The position numbers and the translations under genes were made by a program. 13,100 nt of DNA from positions 1 through 13,100 of the forward strand of contig CAKQXG010000050.1 in NCBI GenBank assembly GCA_934281515.1. Reading direction: 5' to 3'. The stretch's first letter is position 1. Each line of letters begins with the position of its first letter. The stretch comes from an uncultured Clostridia bacterium. GTDB taxonomy: Bacteria > Bacillota > Clostridia > Christensenellales > CAG-314. The notes below the pieces were generated by a model. That model had not been told where the DNA came from, searched no databases, and worked only from the letters and a program-made list of their open reading frames with translations. Below are positions 5,997 to 12,645 of this stretch, piece after piece.

Positions 5997-7210
5997 GTAT
6001 TGCCGTTGCGAGCAATCACTTTATCAACCTTTTTGTACACGTCCGTCCTTATCAACCTGCGTTCTATCAGTTTATCGCCGTCGTAATAGCACAAGTATGC
6101 TTTCGACACAATGCCGTCGCTGCCGTTACACAACACTTTTTCTTCGCCGTCCGACAACGTTTCGTCAACCACATACAGAGTGTCGAATGGCGTACGAGTA
6201 TGCTCGCTTTCGCGGCTCACCGTGTATGCGTTAGTCACTCCGTACACCGTCATCGTGACCGTTTTGCCCACCACCTTTGCAGAAATGTATATCGGGTAGT
6301 CGGTATCGTTGATAAATGTCAAGTCCGACGTACCGTACGCAACCATAGCGTCAAACCCCGGCTCCACGTAAGAGCACGCCAATGTATGTTTGTGCGCCGA
6401 AGGCACGAAATTAGCCAGCAACAACGCATTGTACAAAGTGGTAGACACCTGACAAACGCCGCCGCCTACGCCTTCGACATACTTGCCCTGATTTATAACA
6501 ACCGCGTTTTTGTAGCCGTTTTGCTCGGTGCGCGGACCGACAACATCGTTGAAAGAGAAGGTTTCGCCGACGTCTATCATCGTACCGTTAAGCGCGGCGC
6601 AACACCTGGCAATGTTGTAGCATCGGTTTTCGCCGCTTGCGTAAAACGTAGTAGTAAACTTACCTTTGACAACGGTAACTTGTTTAAGGTCGTCTACCGT
6701 CACCGCTTTGTCGTAAGCAAGCGGAAGTTGCACAATACCCTTTCGTGCAGTCAACGACAGTAATGCCACAAACAATTTTTGTCTGTCAACCGTTCTGCCG
6801 TCGGTGCCGCTGCGGTAGACAAACTTACCGTCGAAGTCGATCGTTGCGTCCGCCCTGTTGCGGTCAAGATAGGAAAAATGGCGTATCAGCTTGCCGAATC
6901 CCGGCAAAATGTACTCGTAAACAGCTTCGTCGGGAAGTTGCATTGCCGTCAGTTCTTCGTACAAAGCAAACTTTGCCGATTTGCCGATATACACGGCGCT
7001 TTTACACGCCCCGTCCACGTTGTCCGCAAGGCGGTAGACGTATCTGTCTCCATTGTACTCGACAGTCGCCTCAATATCCCACGGTAACGAAATTTCACTA
7101 CCGTATGCAAAATTTCGTGACAAAAATGCCGTCAACAACAATGCGGACAACAAAATTGCGCTCAACGTAACCGTGAGCGCAAAATGCAAATTTTGTTTGA
7201 ATTTTGTCAT
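5981..7210 (-). CDS. VanW-family membrane-anchored or secreted protein
   Basis: 409 residues. An N-terminal hydrophobic segment (about 9-30) after MTKFKQ is an uncleaved anchor or signal peptide, placing the rest outside the membrane. Residues about 118-175 (ATIDFDGKFVYRSGTDGRTVD) resemble the PG_binding_4 domain that often precedes VanW. The VanW core (about 195-325) is clear from GETFSFNDVVGPRTEQNGY, VEGVGGGVCQVSTTLYNAL and the run SYVEPGFDAMVAYG...DLTFINDTDYPIYI. The C-terminus (about 368-402, YYDGDKLIERRLIRTDVYKKV) looks like a short G5-type tail. VanW proteins occur in some vancomycin-resistance clusters and widely in Gram-positive genomes; their biochemical role is not settled. No other van genes are here, so resistance is not implied. 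Its ATG overlaps the PHP gene stop by 4 bases (ATGA), indicating coupled translation. Confidence 0.9.
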   Translation of the reverse strand: MTKFKQNLHFALTVTLSAILLSALLLTAFLSRNFAYGSEISLPWDIEATVEYNGDRYVYRLADNVDGACKSAVYIGKSAKFALYEELTAMQLPDEAVYEYILPGFGKLIRHFSYLDRNRADATIDFDGKFVYRSGTDGRTVDRQKLFVALLSLTARKGIVQLPLAYDKAVTVDDLKQVTVVKGKFTTTFYASGENRCYNIARCCAALNGTMIDVGETFSFNDVVGPRTEQNGYKNAVVINQGKYVEGVGGGVCQVSTTLYNALLLANFVPSAHKHTLACSYVEPGFDAMVAYGTSDLTFINDTDYPIYISAKVVGKTVTMTVYGVTNAYTVSRESEHTRTPFDTLYVVDETLSDGEEKVLCNGSDGIVSKAYLCYYDGDKLIERRLIRTDVYKKVDKVIARNGNTSAQD

Positions 7211-8019
7211 ATTCCGAGTATCGTCCTTGTGTAGGAAGAGGGCGAAAAAAACTTGGTACCAAGCTCTACGCCATGGGTATAGTCGTGAAAATCGCTGCCA
7301 CCCGTGACGATAAGGCGATATTTTTTTGCCATCTTGCCGTAGTATTTACGCTCGGCATTAGTGTGTGTAAAATACTCAGCTTCGATACCGCCAAGCCCTG
7401 CAAGGACAAGCGGTTTGATAAACCTGTCAAAACTCATATCTCCGAGACGAAGTTGTTTTGGGTGGGCAAGCACGGGTATACCGCCGTAGCGCAACACAAA
7501 TTGTACCGCTTCGACAGGAGTAAGACGTTTACTTTGCACATAGCAACATTTACCTACGCCAAGGTACTTTTCAAAAACTTCGGCGTTTGTCTCGCAATAT
7601 CCCAAACGGACAATTTCGCGAGCGACCGATCCGCGCCCGATCGTACCGCCGTCGACGGCAAGTTTGTCGGGGTCGATATCGATGCCGTTTTGTTTGAGCA
7701 GTTCAAACATCACTTTATTGCGGCGATTGCGCAACTCCACTATCGCTGCCAATTCTTCGGCAAAACCGCCGTCGGAGATGTTCATATTGTAACCAAGTAT
7801 ATGGACGTCACAGACGGAAAAACTCGACAACTCCACGCCGACAATATAGCCTATGCCTACTTCTTTGGCACGCGCGGTTGCTTCGGCAACACCGCCTACT
7901 GTATCGTGGTCGGTGATGGCAATGCAGTCAAGACCGCGTTGTTTTGCCATGTCCACCAATGCGGCAGGAGTATATATCCCGTCCGATTTGTTAGAGTGCA
8001 TGTGTAGATCGCATTTCAT
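7207..8019 (-). CDS. PHP-domain phosphoesterase (TrpH/YciV-like)
   Basis: 270 residues, the whole length being one PHP domain, a metal-dependent phosphoesterase fold. Metal-ligand motifs are DLHMHSNKSDG (4-14; H6, H8, D13), ITDHDT (35-40), GVELSS (61-66), DVHILGY (71-77), LAHPKQ (184-189) and GGSDFH (240-245). The length and the GGSDFHDYTHG ending match the group that hydrolyses 3',5'-nucleoside bisphosphates or short oligoribonucleotides, so a role in RNA-end or nucleotide recycling is likely; the exact substrate is inference. The usual GRPHIA-type segment here reads GRGSVAR (128-134), lacking the His. The start at 8019 is fixed by the DLHMHS motif beginning at residue 4. No Shine-Dalgarno precedes it; the promoter abuts the ATG, implying a leaderless message. 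It is the first gene of a two-gene operon with the VanW protein. Confidence 0.92.
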   Translation of the reverse strand: MKCDLHMHSNKSDGIYTPAALVDMAKQRGLDCIAITDHDTVGGVAEATARAKEVGIGYIVGVELSSFSVCDVHILGYNMNISDGGFAEELAAIVELRNRRNKVMFELLKQNGIDIDPDKLAVDGGTIGRGSVAREIVRLGYCETNAEVFEKYLGVGKCCYVQSKRLTPVEAVQFVLRYGGIPVLAHPKQLRLGDMSFDRFIKPLVLAGLGGIEAEYFTHTNAERKYYGKMAKKYRLIVTGGSDFHDYTHGVELGTKFFSPSSYTRTILGI

Positions 8020-8025
8020 AAAAAT

Positions 8026-8054
8026 ATTCTATCACACTATGCAAAGATTGTCAA
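8026..8054 (-). promoter_or_regulatory. Promoter giving a probably leaderless PHP-vanW mRNA
   Basis: On the minus strand a perfect -35 TTGACA (8049-8054), a 17-base spacer and an extended -10 TGATAGAAT (hexamer TAGAAT at 8026-8031). Only six bases (8020-8025) separate the -10 from the ATG at 8019, so the predicted +1 is the start codon itself or within a base or two of it. Confidence 0.75.
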
Positions 8055-8161
8055 TAAATGCAAAAACACAAAAGCAGCGGCATACAGGCAAAAATAATCG
8101 GATTTTCACACAACTTCTGCAGTTACGACACGACTATAATTCGATTTTGACAGCCTTTTTA

Positions 8162-8193
8162 CAAAAAAAAAGTCCTTCCCAAGGGAAAGACTT
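8162..8193 (-). terminator. Terminator of the V-type ATPase operon
   Basis: On the minus strand AAGTCTTTCCC (8183-8193), TT, GGGAAGGACTT (8170-8180), then a run of T (8162-8169). The 11-bp stem has one G-U pair and effectively a CUUG loop: a textbook intrinsic terminator, 45 bases past the atpD stop. No gene lies between it and the PHP promoter. Confidence 0.92.
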
Positions 8194-8237
8194 CCGTAAA
8201 AAAAGTATATACGCCGATTGCACCTAGTGGCAGAAGG

Positions 8238-8864
8238 CTATTTGTCGATAATGTCCTTAACTTTCATCAAACGGACGGTGGCTGCACGTTCCGATTCGTC
8301 AAGTTTCATCTTGATGTACTTGATAGTCTCTGTCAACTGTGGAATCATTATGTTTTCCAACGCATTGACCCGACGTTTGTTTTTTTCTATTTCGTCGGCA
8401 AGCATGTTGCAAGCCTTTTCCGTTTCGGCAAGCTTAATCATCTTGTACAACACCGCATTGAGTCCGCGAACCGATTCGTCCAATTTGCCGCTTGCGCCCG
8501 TCAAAGCGTAAGGATACAAATCTTCCGTTGCGTTGTCTTGTATCTCGATTGCAGGCACGTCGATGCCCATCACTTTGCGTTCGGAACATACGAGCGACAC
8601 CGTGCGCGACGGCATCATTATTGCTTCTTCCACCACTCGTCCGTCGGTTGCCGAACGAGCAACGGTAAAGCTAACAAGGGCATTGGCAAGTTCCGCTTCG
8701 GTCTCCTTGCGCAATTGTTTGTTTTCCTGCGCCAGTGTGATAAAGCGGCGAATCATCTCGTCTGTCTTGTCTTTAAGTAATTTATGTCCGCGCGTAGCGG
8801 TACGAAGTCGGGCTTGCAACCGCTTCATTTCCATACGCGTGGGGTTGACATTCATTACAGCCAT
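8238..8864 (-). CDS. atpD: V/A-type ATPase subunit D (central stalk)
   Basis: 208 residues, the usual size. Subunit D is the long coiled-coil rotor shaft that turns inside the A3B3 head. The N-terminus NVNPTRMEMKRLQARLRTATRGHKLLKDKTDEMIRRF is the family signature; the central IMMPSRTVSLV and the C-terminal helix (KNKRRVNALENIMIPQLTETIKYI) also match. A GGAGG site (8875-8879) lies 10 bases before the ATG at 8864. It is the last gene of the operon, also called ntpD. It is set apart from atpB by 239 bases, which is unusual in this operon type, and has a possible internal promoter (8906-8914). Confidence 0.95.
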   Translation of the reverse strand: MAVMNVNPTRMEMKRLQARLRTATRGHKLLKDKTDEMIRRFITLAQENKQLRKETEAELANALVSFTVARSATDGRVVEEAIMMPSRTVSLVCSERKVMGIDVPAIEIQDNATEDLYPYALTGASGKLDESVRGLNAVLYKMIKLAETEKACNMLADEIEKNKRRVNALENIMIPQLTETIKYIKMKLDESERAATVRLMKVKDIIDK

Positions 8865-8905
8865 TAGTCAAATGCCTCCGATTGGCTACTTTTGCCAAAA
8901 CGATT

Positions 8906-8914
8906 ATTATATCA
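8906..8914 (-). promoter_or_regulatory. Possible internal promoter for atpD
   Basis: On the minus strand TGATATAAT: a perfect -10 with the TGn extension. No good -35 lies at 16-18 bases. The predicted start near 8899 would give a leader of about 35 bases with the GGAGG site inside it. It would let subunit D be made separately from the upstream operon. Confidence 0.4.
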
Positions 8915-8940
8915 AGTCGCTTTGCAATACAGCGAATTTA

Positions 8941-8998
8941 CAAACAAAATCAGTTGTAAATATCCGTATTGCTCGGCGTTGAATTGCAAACAAAATCA
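8941..8998. repeat. 12-base direct repeat in the atpB-atpD spacer
   Basis: CAAACAAAATCA occurs at 8941-8952 and again at 8987-8998, 46 bases apart, both preceded by AATT-type sequence. Exact, same orientation, inside non-coding DNA. Function unknown; paired binding sites or the trace of a small duplication are possible. Confidence 0.5.
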
Positions 8999-9026
8999 AT
9001 AGTACTTACACCGCAAAAAATGTATC

Positions 9027-9067
9027 TGGTTACAAATTTTTACATACGTATCGATTTTTTACTTACA
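9027..9067 (-). repeat. Copy 2 of the 41-bp dispersed spacer element
   Basis: On the plus strand TGGTTACAAATTTTTACAT, then ACGTATCGA, 7 bases, CTTACA. It aligns without gaps to 363-403 (31 of 41 identical by eye). It lies 37 bases past the atpB stop codon and about 160 bases before atpD. Confidence 0.55.
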
Positions 9068-9078
9068 ATTCGTTTAAT

Positions 9079-9096
9079 CATATACCACCGTATATG
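9079..9096. other. Hairpin just after the atpB stop
   Basis: Perfect 7-bp inverted repeat CATATAC (9079-9085) / GTATATG (9090-9096) with a 4-base loop, 7 bases beyond the atpB stop. It is not followed by a U-tract on either strand, so more likely an mRNA-stabilising or processing hairpin than a terminator, or chance in AT-rich DNA. Confidence 0.4.
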
Positions 9097-9103
9097 CCGA
9101 CTA

Positions 9104-10483
9104 CTATTCCAGGTAGGGCTTGTAGTACTTGTCCAACATCTCGTCGGAAATACGTTTCAATTCGCTACGGGGCAATATTCCAAGCAACTTCCAACCAAGA
9201 TCAAGCGTTTCTTCGATGGTACGATTGGCGTTGAAACCTTGTGCAATGTACTGTTTTTCAAACTCCACTGCAAACTTGGCATACAGTTTGTCCACGTCGG
9301 ACAGTGCCGCCTCGCCCAGAATTGCCGACAGTTCTTTTGCTTCCTTACCCTGCGCATATGCGGAGAAAAGTTGGTTCATTGTACTGGCGTGGTCTTCGCG
9401 CGTTTTGCCTTTGCCTATACCCTTGTCTTTCAGACGGGACAGACTTGGCAGCACGTCGATCGGCGGATTGTAGCCGCGTTTGTACAGGTCGCGCGACAAA
9501 ATGATTTGTCCTTCCGTGATGTATCCCGTAAGGTCGGGAATCGGGTGAGTTTTGTCGTCCTCGGGCATAGACAAAATGGGTATCTGAGTGATACTGCCGT
9601 TACTGCCGTGGATACGACCTGCACGTTCGTACATACTTGCAAGGTCGGTATACATGTATCCGGGGTAGCCGCGACGACCGGGCACTTCTTTGCGAGCCGC
9701 AGATGTTTCACGCAACGCTTCGGCATAGTTGGTAATGTCGGTCAGGATAACCAGCACTTGCATGCCTTTGTCAAACGCAAGATACTCTGCCGCAGTCAAT
9801 GCCATACGCGGCGTACTTATACGTTCGATTGCAGGGTCGTTGGCAAGGTTGATAAACATTACCGTACGCTCGATTGCACCGGTTTTGTTGAAGTCCTTGA
9901 TAAAGAAGTCGGCTTCCTCGTAGGTGATACCCATCGCGCCGAACACAACGGCAAACTTTTCGTTGTCGCCAAGCACTCTTGCCTGACGTGCAATCTGCGC
10001 CGCAAGTTGAGCATGCGGCAAACCGCTGGCAGAAAACACAGGCAGTTTTTGTCCGCGGACAAGCGTGTTAAGTCCGTCGATCGCCGAGATACCCGTCTGT
10101 ATAAACTCGTTGGGGTAGTCGCGCGCATAGGGGTTGATCGGTTGACCGTTGATATCCATGCGCTTGTCGGCAATTATCGGCGCACCGCCGTCGATAGGGT
10201 CGCCCATACCGTTGAATACACGTCCGAGCATATCTTCCGACACGGCAAGTTCCAGACTACGCCCCAGAAAGCGTGCCTTTGCCGTGCTTATCTTCAATCC
10301 CTGCGTGCCTTCAAACAACTGTACCAATGCGCGGTCGCCGTTTACTTCAAGCACTTTGCCCTTGCGGATTTCGCCGTTTTCCTGCTTGATTTCCACAAGC
10401 TCGTTGTAGCTGACGCCTTCGACGTGGTCGACAAGCATCAGGGGGCCTACAACTTCTCTTATCGTTTTGTATTCTTTTATCAT
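9104..10483 (-). CDS. atpB: V/A-type ATPase subunit B (non-catalytic head subunit)
   Basis: 459 residues, typical length. Three B subunits alternate with three A subunits in the cytoplasmic head. The family is evident from VVGPLMLVDHVEGVSYNELVEI at the N-terminus, FNGMGDPIDGG (about 90-100), NPYARDYPNEFIQTGISAIDGLNTLVRGQKLP (117-148), FGAMGITYEEADFF, and ARRGYPGYMYTDLA-like sequence. Where a catalytic subunit has a Walker A loop this one has SASGLPHAQLA (151-161), as expected for the non-catalytic subunit. The SLSRLKDKGIGKGKTREDH segment carries the residues that complete the A-site. Its start overlaps the atpA stop by 4 bases (ATGA), with an AAAGGAG site 10 bases upstream. Also called ntpB. 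Confidence 0.97.
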   Translation of the reverse strand: MIKEYKTIREVVGPLMLVDHVEGVSYNELVEIKQENGEIRKGKVLEVNGDRALVQLFEGTQGLKISTAKARFLGRSLELAVSEDMLGRVFNGMGDPIDGGAPIIADKRMDINGQPINPYARDYPNEFIQTGISAIDGLNTLVRGQKLPVFSASGLPHAQLAAQIARQARVLGDNEKFAVVFGAMGITYEEADFFIKDFNKTGAIERTVMFINLANDPAIERISTPRMALTAAEYLAFDKGMQVLVILTDITNYAEALRETSAARKEVPGRRGYPGYMYTDLASMYERAGRIHGSNGSITQIPILSMPEDDKTHPIPDLTGYITEGQIILSRDLYKRGYNPPIDVLPSLSRLKDKGIGKGKTREDHASTMNQLFSAYAQGKEAKELSAILGEAALSDVDKLYAKFAVEFEKQYIAQGFNANRTIEETLDLGWKLLGILPRSELKRISDEMLDKYYKPYLE

Positions 10484-12231
10484 TGTGCGGAGTCTCCTTT
10501 CAGTGCAGAGATTTCCTTCTTGATGTTGCGTTGAATCTCGTCAAGGCGTGCAAGGTTTGCCTCTTCCACGTACTTGGCGCGTCCGATTTGTTCACGCACG
10601 GGCAGGTTGAGCAAATCGCGCAACTCCACTCCGTCGTCAAGCGCGGCAGTTGCCTCGTGGTAGAAACCGAGTATCAATTTCATCATTTTGTACTGCTTGT
10701 CGAGCGAAGTGTATGTATCTACTTCGTGGAAAGCGTTTTGGTGCAGGTAGTCCTCGCGAATCGACTTTGCCGTTTCCATTGTCAGGCGATCCTTTGCGCC
10801 GAGCGCGTCGACGCCAACCAAACGGACAATTTCGTTAAGTTGACTTTCTTCCTGCAACACAAACATCAATTCGCCGCGAAGAGCGTTCCAATCTTCGGCA
10901 ATATTGTCCGTGTACCAATCGGCAAGTTTATCCTCGTACAGACTGTAACTGGTCAACCAATCGATTGCAGGGAAATGACGTTTGTAAGCAAGACTTGCCG
11001 ACAAACCCCAGAACACCTTGACAATACGCAACGTTGCTTGCGAAACGGGTTCCGACAAATCGCCGCCCGGGGGCGAAACCGCACCGATGGCAGATATTGC
11101 ACCGACGGTATTGCCGCTACCGAGTACCTTTACAATGCCTGCGCGTTCGTAAAACTCTGCCAAACGACTGGACAGGTAGGCAGGATAGCCTTCTTCGCCG
11201 GGCATTTCTTCCAGACGACCGCTCATTTCGCGCAATGCTTCTGCCCAACGAGAGGTGCTGTCCGCCATGATTGCCACAGTGTAACCCATGTCGCGGAAGT
11301 ACTCGGCAATAGTAATACCGGTGTAAATACTCGCTTCACGCGCCGCAACGGGCATATCGCTTGTGTTGGCAATAAGTACGGTACGTTTCATCAACGGTTC
11401 GCCTGTTTTCGGGTCTTTCAACTCGGGGAACTCGCGCAGAACGTCGGTCATTTCGTTGCCGCGTTCGCCGCAACCTATGTATACAATAATGTCGGCATCC
11501 GCCCACTTGGCAAGTTGGTGTTGCACCACGGTTTTGCCGCTACCGAAAGGTCCGGGAACAGCCGCAACGCCGCCTTTAGCAATGGGAAACAGCGTGTCGA
11601 TGACGCGTTGCCCCGTAACCATAGGGAAGTCGGGCGACATCTTCTGTTTGTAGGGACGACCTTTACGCACACCCCAATGTTGCAACATAGTGATCGGCTT
11701 ACCGTCGACATGTGCCACGATGTCCTCTACAACGTATTCTCCTTCGGCAACAACATCCGTCACCTTGCCGCTTACGCCGTACGGCACCATTATTTTGTGC
11801 AATACCGCAGGGGTTTCCTGCACGGTACCCAACACATCGCCTGCCTGTACGTCGTCACCGACCTGCGCCACGGGAACAAAATGCCATTTGCGCAGTCTGT
11901 CCACGGCATGTACTTCGATACCGCGACCGATACGTGCGCCGCTTGCCTGCATAAGCACGTCAAGGGGACGTTGTATACCGTCGAAAATACCTTCGATAAG
12001 TCCCGGTCCCAACTCTACCGACAAGGGTGCGCCGGTGCTTACTACTTCGTCGCCGACTTTCAGTCCGCTTGTCTCTTCGTAGACCTGGATGCTGGCTTTA
12101 TCGTCGCGCAGTTCGATCACTTCACCGATAAGCTTTTTGTCCGAGACCTTGACAACGTCGTACATTTCGACGTCGGCAAGCCCTTCGGCAACGATAAGCG
12201 GTCCGCTGACCTTTACTACTCTTCCTGTCAT
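10480..12231 (-). CDS. atpA: V/A-type ATPase catalytic subunit A
   Basis: 583 residues, the usual size. Catalytic subunit of the rotary ATPase, which couples ATP turnover to H+ or Na+ movement; which ion cannot be told because the K ring subunit is outside the window. Features in order: N-terminal beta-barrel (1-75); the non-homologous bulge region typical of A subunits (about 110-190, HAVDRLRKWHFVP...LQHWGVRKGRPY); Walker A GPFGSGKT (227-234); GCGERGNEM with the catalytic Glu (E256); Walker B AIMADSTSRWAEALRE (D324); and SPPGGDLSEPVSQATLR. All key residues are present. A GAGGA site lies 6 bases before the ATG, which overlaps the atpF stop by 4 bases. Also called ntpA. Confidence 0.98.
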   Translation of the reverse strand: MTGRVVKVSGPLIVAEGLADVEMYDVVKVSDKKLIGEVIELRDDKASIQVYEETSGLKVGDEVVSTGAPLSVELGPGLIEGIFDGIQRPLDVLMQASGARIGRGIEVHAVDRLRKWHFVPVAQVGDDVQAGDVLGTVQETPAVLHKIMVPYGVSGKVTDVVAEGEYVVEDIVAHVDGKPITMLQHWGVRKGRPYKQKMSPDFPMVTGQRVIDTLFPIAKGGVAAVPGPFGSGKTVVQHQLAKWADADIIVYIGCGERGNEMTDVLREFPELKDPKTGEPLMKRTVLIANTSDMPVAAREASIYTGITIAEYFRDMGYTVAIMADSTSRWAEALREMSGRLEEMPGEEGYPAYLSSRLAEFYERAGIVKVLGSGNTVGAISAIGAVSPPGGDLSEPVSQATLRIVKVFWGLSASLAYKRHFPAIDWLTSYSLYEDKLADWYTDNIAEDWNALRGELMFVLQEESQLNEIVRLVGVDALGAKDRLTMETAKSIREDYLHQNAFHEVDTYTSLDKQYKMMKLILGFYHEATAALDDGVELRDLLNLPVREQIGRAKYVEEANLARLDEIQRNIKKEISALKGDSAQ

Positions 12232-12563
12232 TTGTCGTCCTCTTTGTTAAATAGAATATCCACGCCTATTGCCTTTTCGACATCGGCTTTGATACCTGCC
12301 ATGCCGAAACCGTTGCTTGCCCCCTTGGTGGGTACAGGCACAACGGCGGGAAATGTTTGCTGTTTGATTTTTGCTAGTACGTCGGGAATTTGTTCGGCAA
12401 GGTCCTCCGCCACAAAAACAACGGCGTAGTCTTGCTTGGCGAGGTCCTTCAATATCTTTGCCGTTTGCTCGGCAGTGGTAGCGTCGAACACTTCCACGCC
12501 GACGGCTTTGAAGCCCAGCACCGCGTCCTTGTCCCCGACAACGGCAATTTTGTTGTATTTCAT
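12228..12563 (-). CDS. atpF: V/A-type ATPase subunit F
   Basis: 111 residues, typical of this small central-stalk subunit that binds subunit D and modulates the motor. Family features: KIAVVGDKDAVLGFKAVGVEVF at the start, DYAVVFVAEDLAEQIP in the middle, and SNGFGMAGIKADVEKAIGVDIL at the end. An AAGGA site lies 7 bases before the ATG. Gene order C-F-A-B-D matches the Enterococcus hirae-type ntp operon, where this subunit is called NtpG. Not to be confused with the F-type ATPase b subunit, which shares the symbol atpF. Confidence 0.93.
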   Translation of the reverse strand: MKYNKIAVVGDKDAVLGFKAVGVEVFDATTAEQTAKILKDLAKQDYAVVFVAEDLAEQIPDVLAKIKQQTFPAVVPVPTKGASNGFGMAGIKADVEKAIGVDILFNKEDDK

Positions 12564-12580
12564 TGTAATGTCCTTGTGTT

Positions 12581-12621
12581 GTGTAGCGGATTTTTGTATA
12601 CGTATGCAAAATTTATTTACA
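12581..12621 (-). repeat. Copy 3 (diverged) of the 41-bp dispersed spacer element
   Basis: The conserved core reads on the plus strand ACGTATGCA (12600-12608), 7 bases, TTTACA (12616-12621). The full 41 positions align without gaps to 9027-9067 with 27 matches by eye. It occupies half of the 82-base spacer between atpC and atpF and ends about 18 bases before the atpF start, next to its ribosome binding site. Confidence 0.4.
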
Positions 12622-12645
12622 TATTACATAAACCCGACTATTTGG

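Noticed and set aside
5981..7210. Vancomycin-resistance locus
   Set aside because: VanW-family proteins are widespread, and no vanR/S/H/A/X-type gene is present.
8130..8150. Plus-strand TATAAT upstream of the ATPase terminator
   Set aside because: No -35 at proper spacing and no plus-strand gene follows.
9027..9090. Tiny ORF MIKRIVSKKSIRM on the minus strand in the atpB-atpD spacer
   Set aside because: Thirteen codons, no ribosome binding site, and it overlaps the repeat element.
10483..12429. Very long open frame on the plus strand opposite atpA and atpF (about 648 codons), plus others at 8969-10534, 2454-3638 and 518-1483
   Set aside because: Each lies antisense to a gene of certain identity, the translations look like no protein family, and they reflect codon bias on the minus strand.
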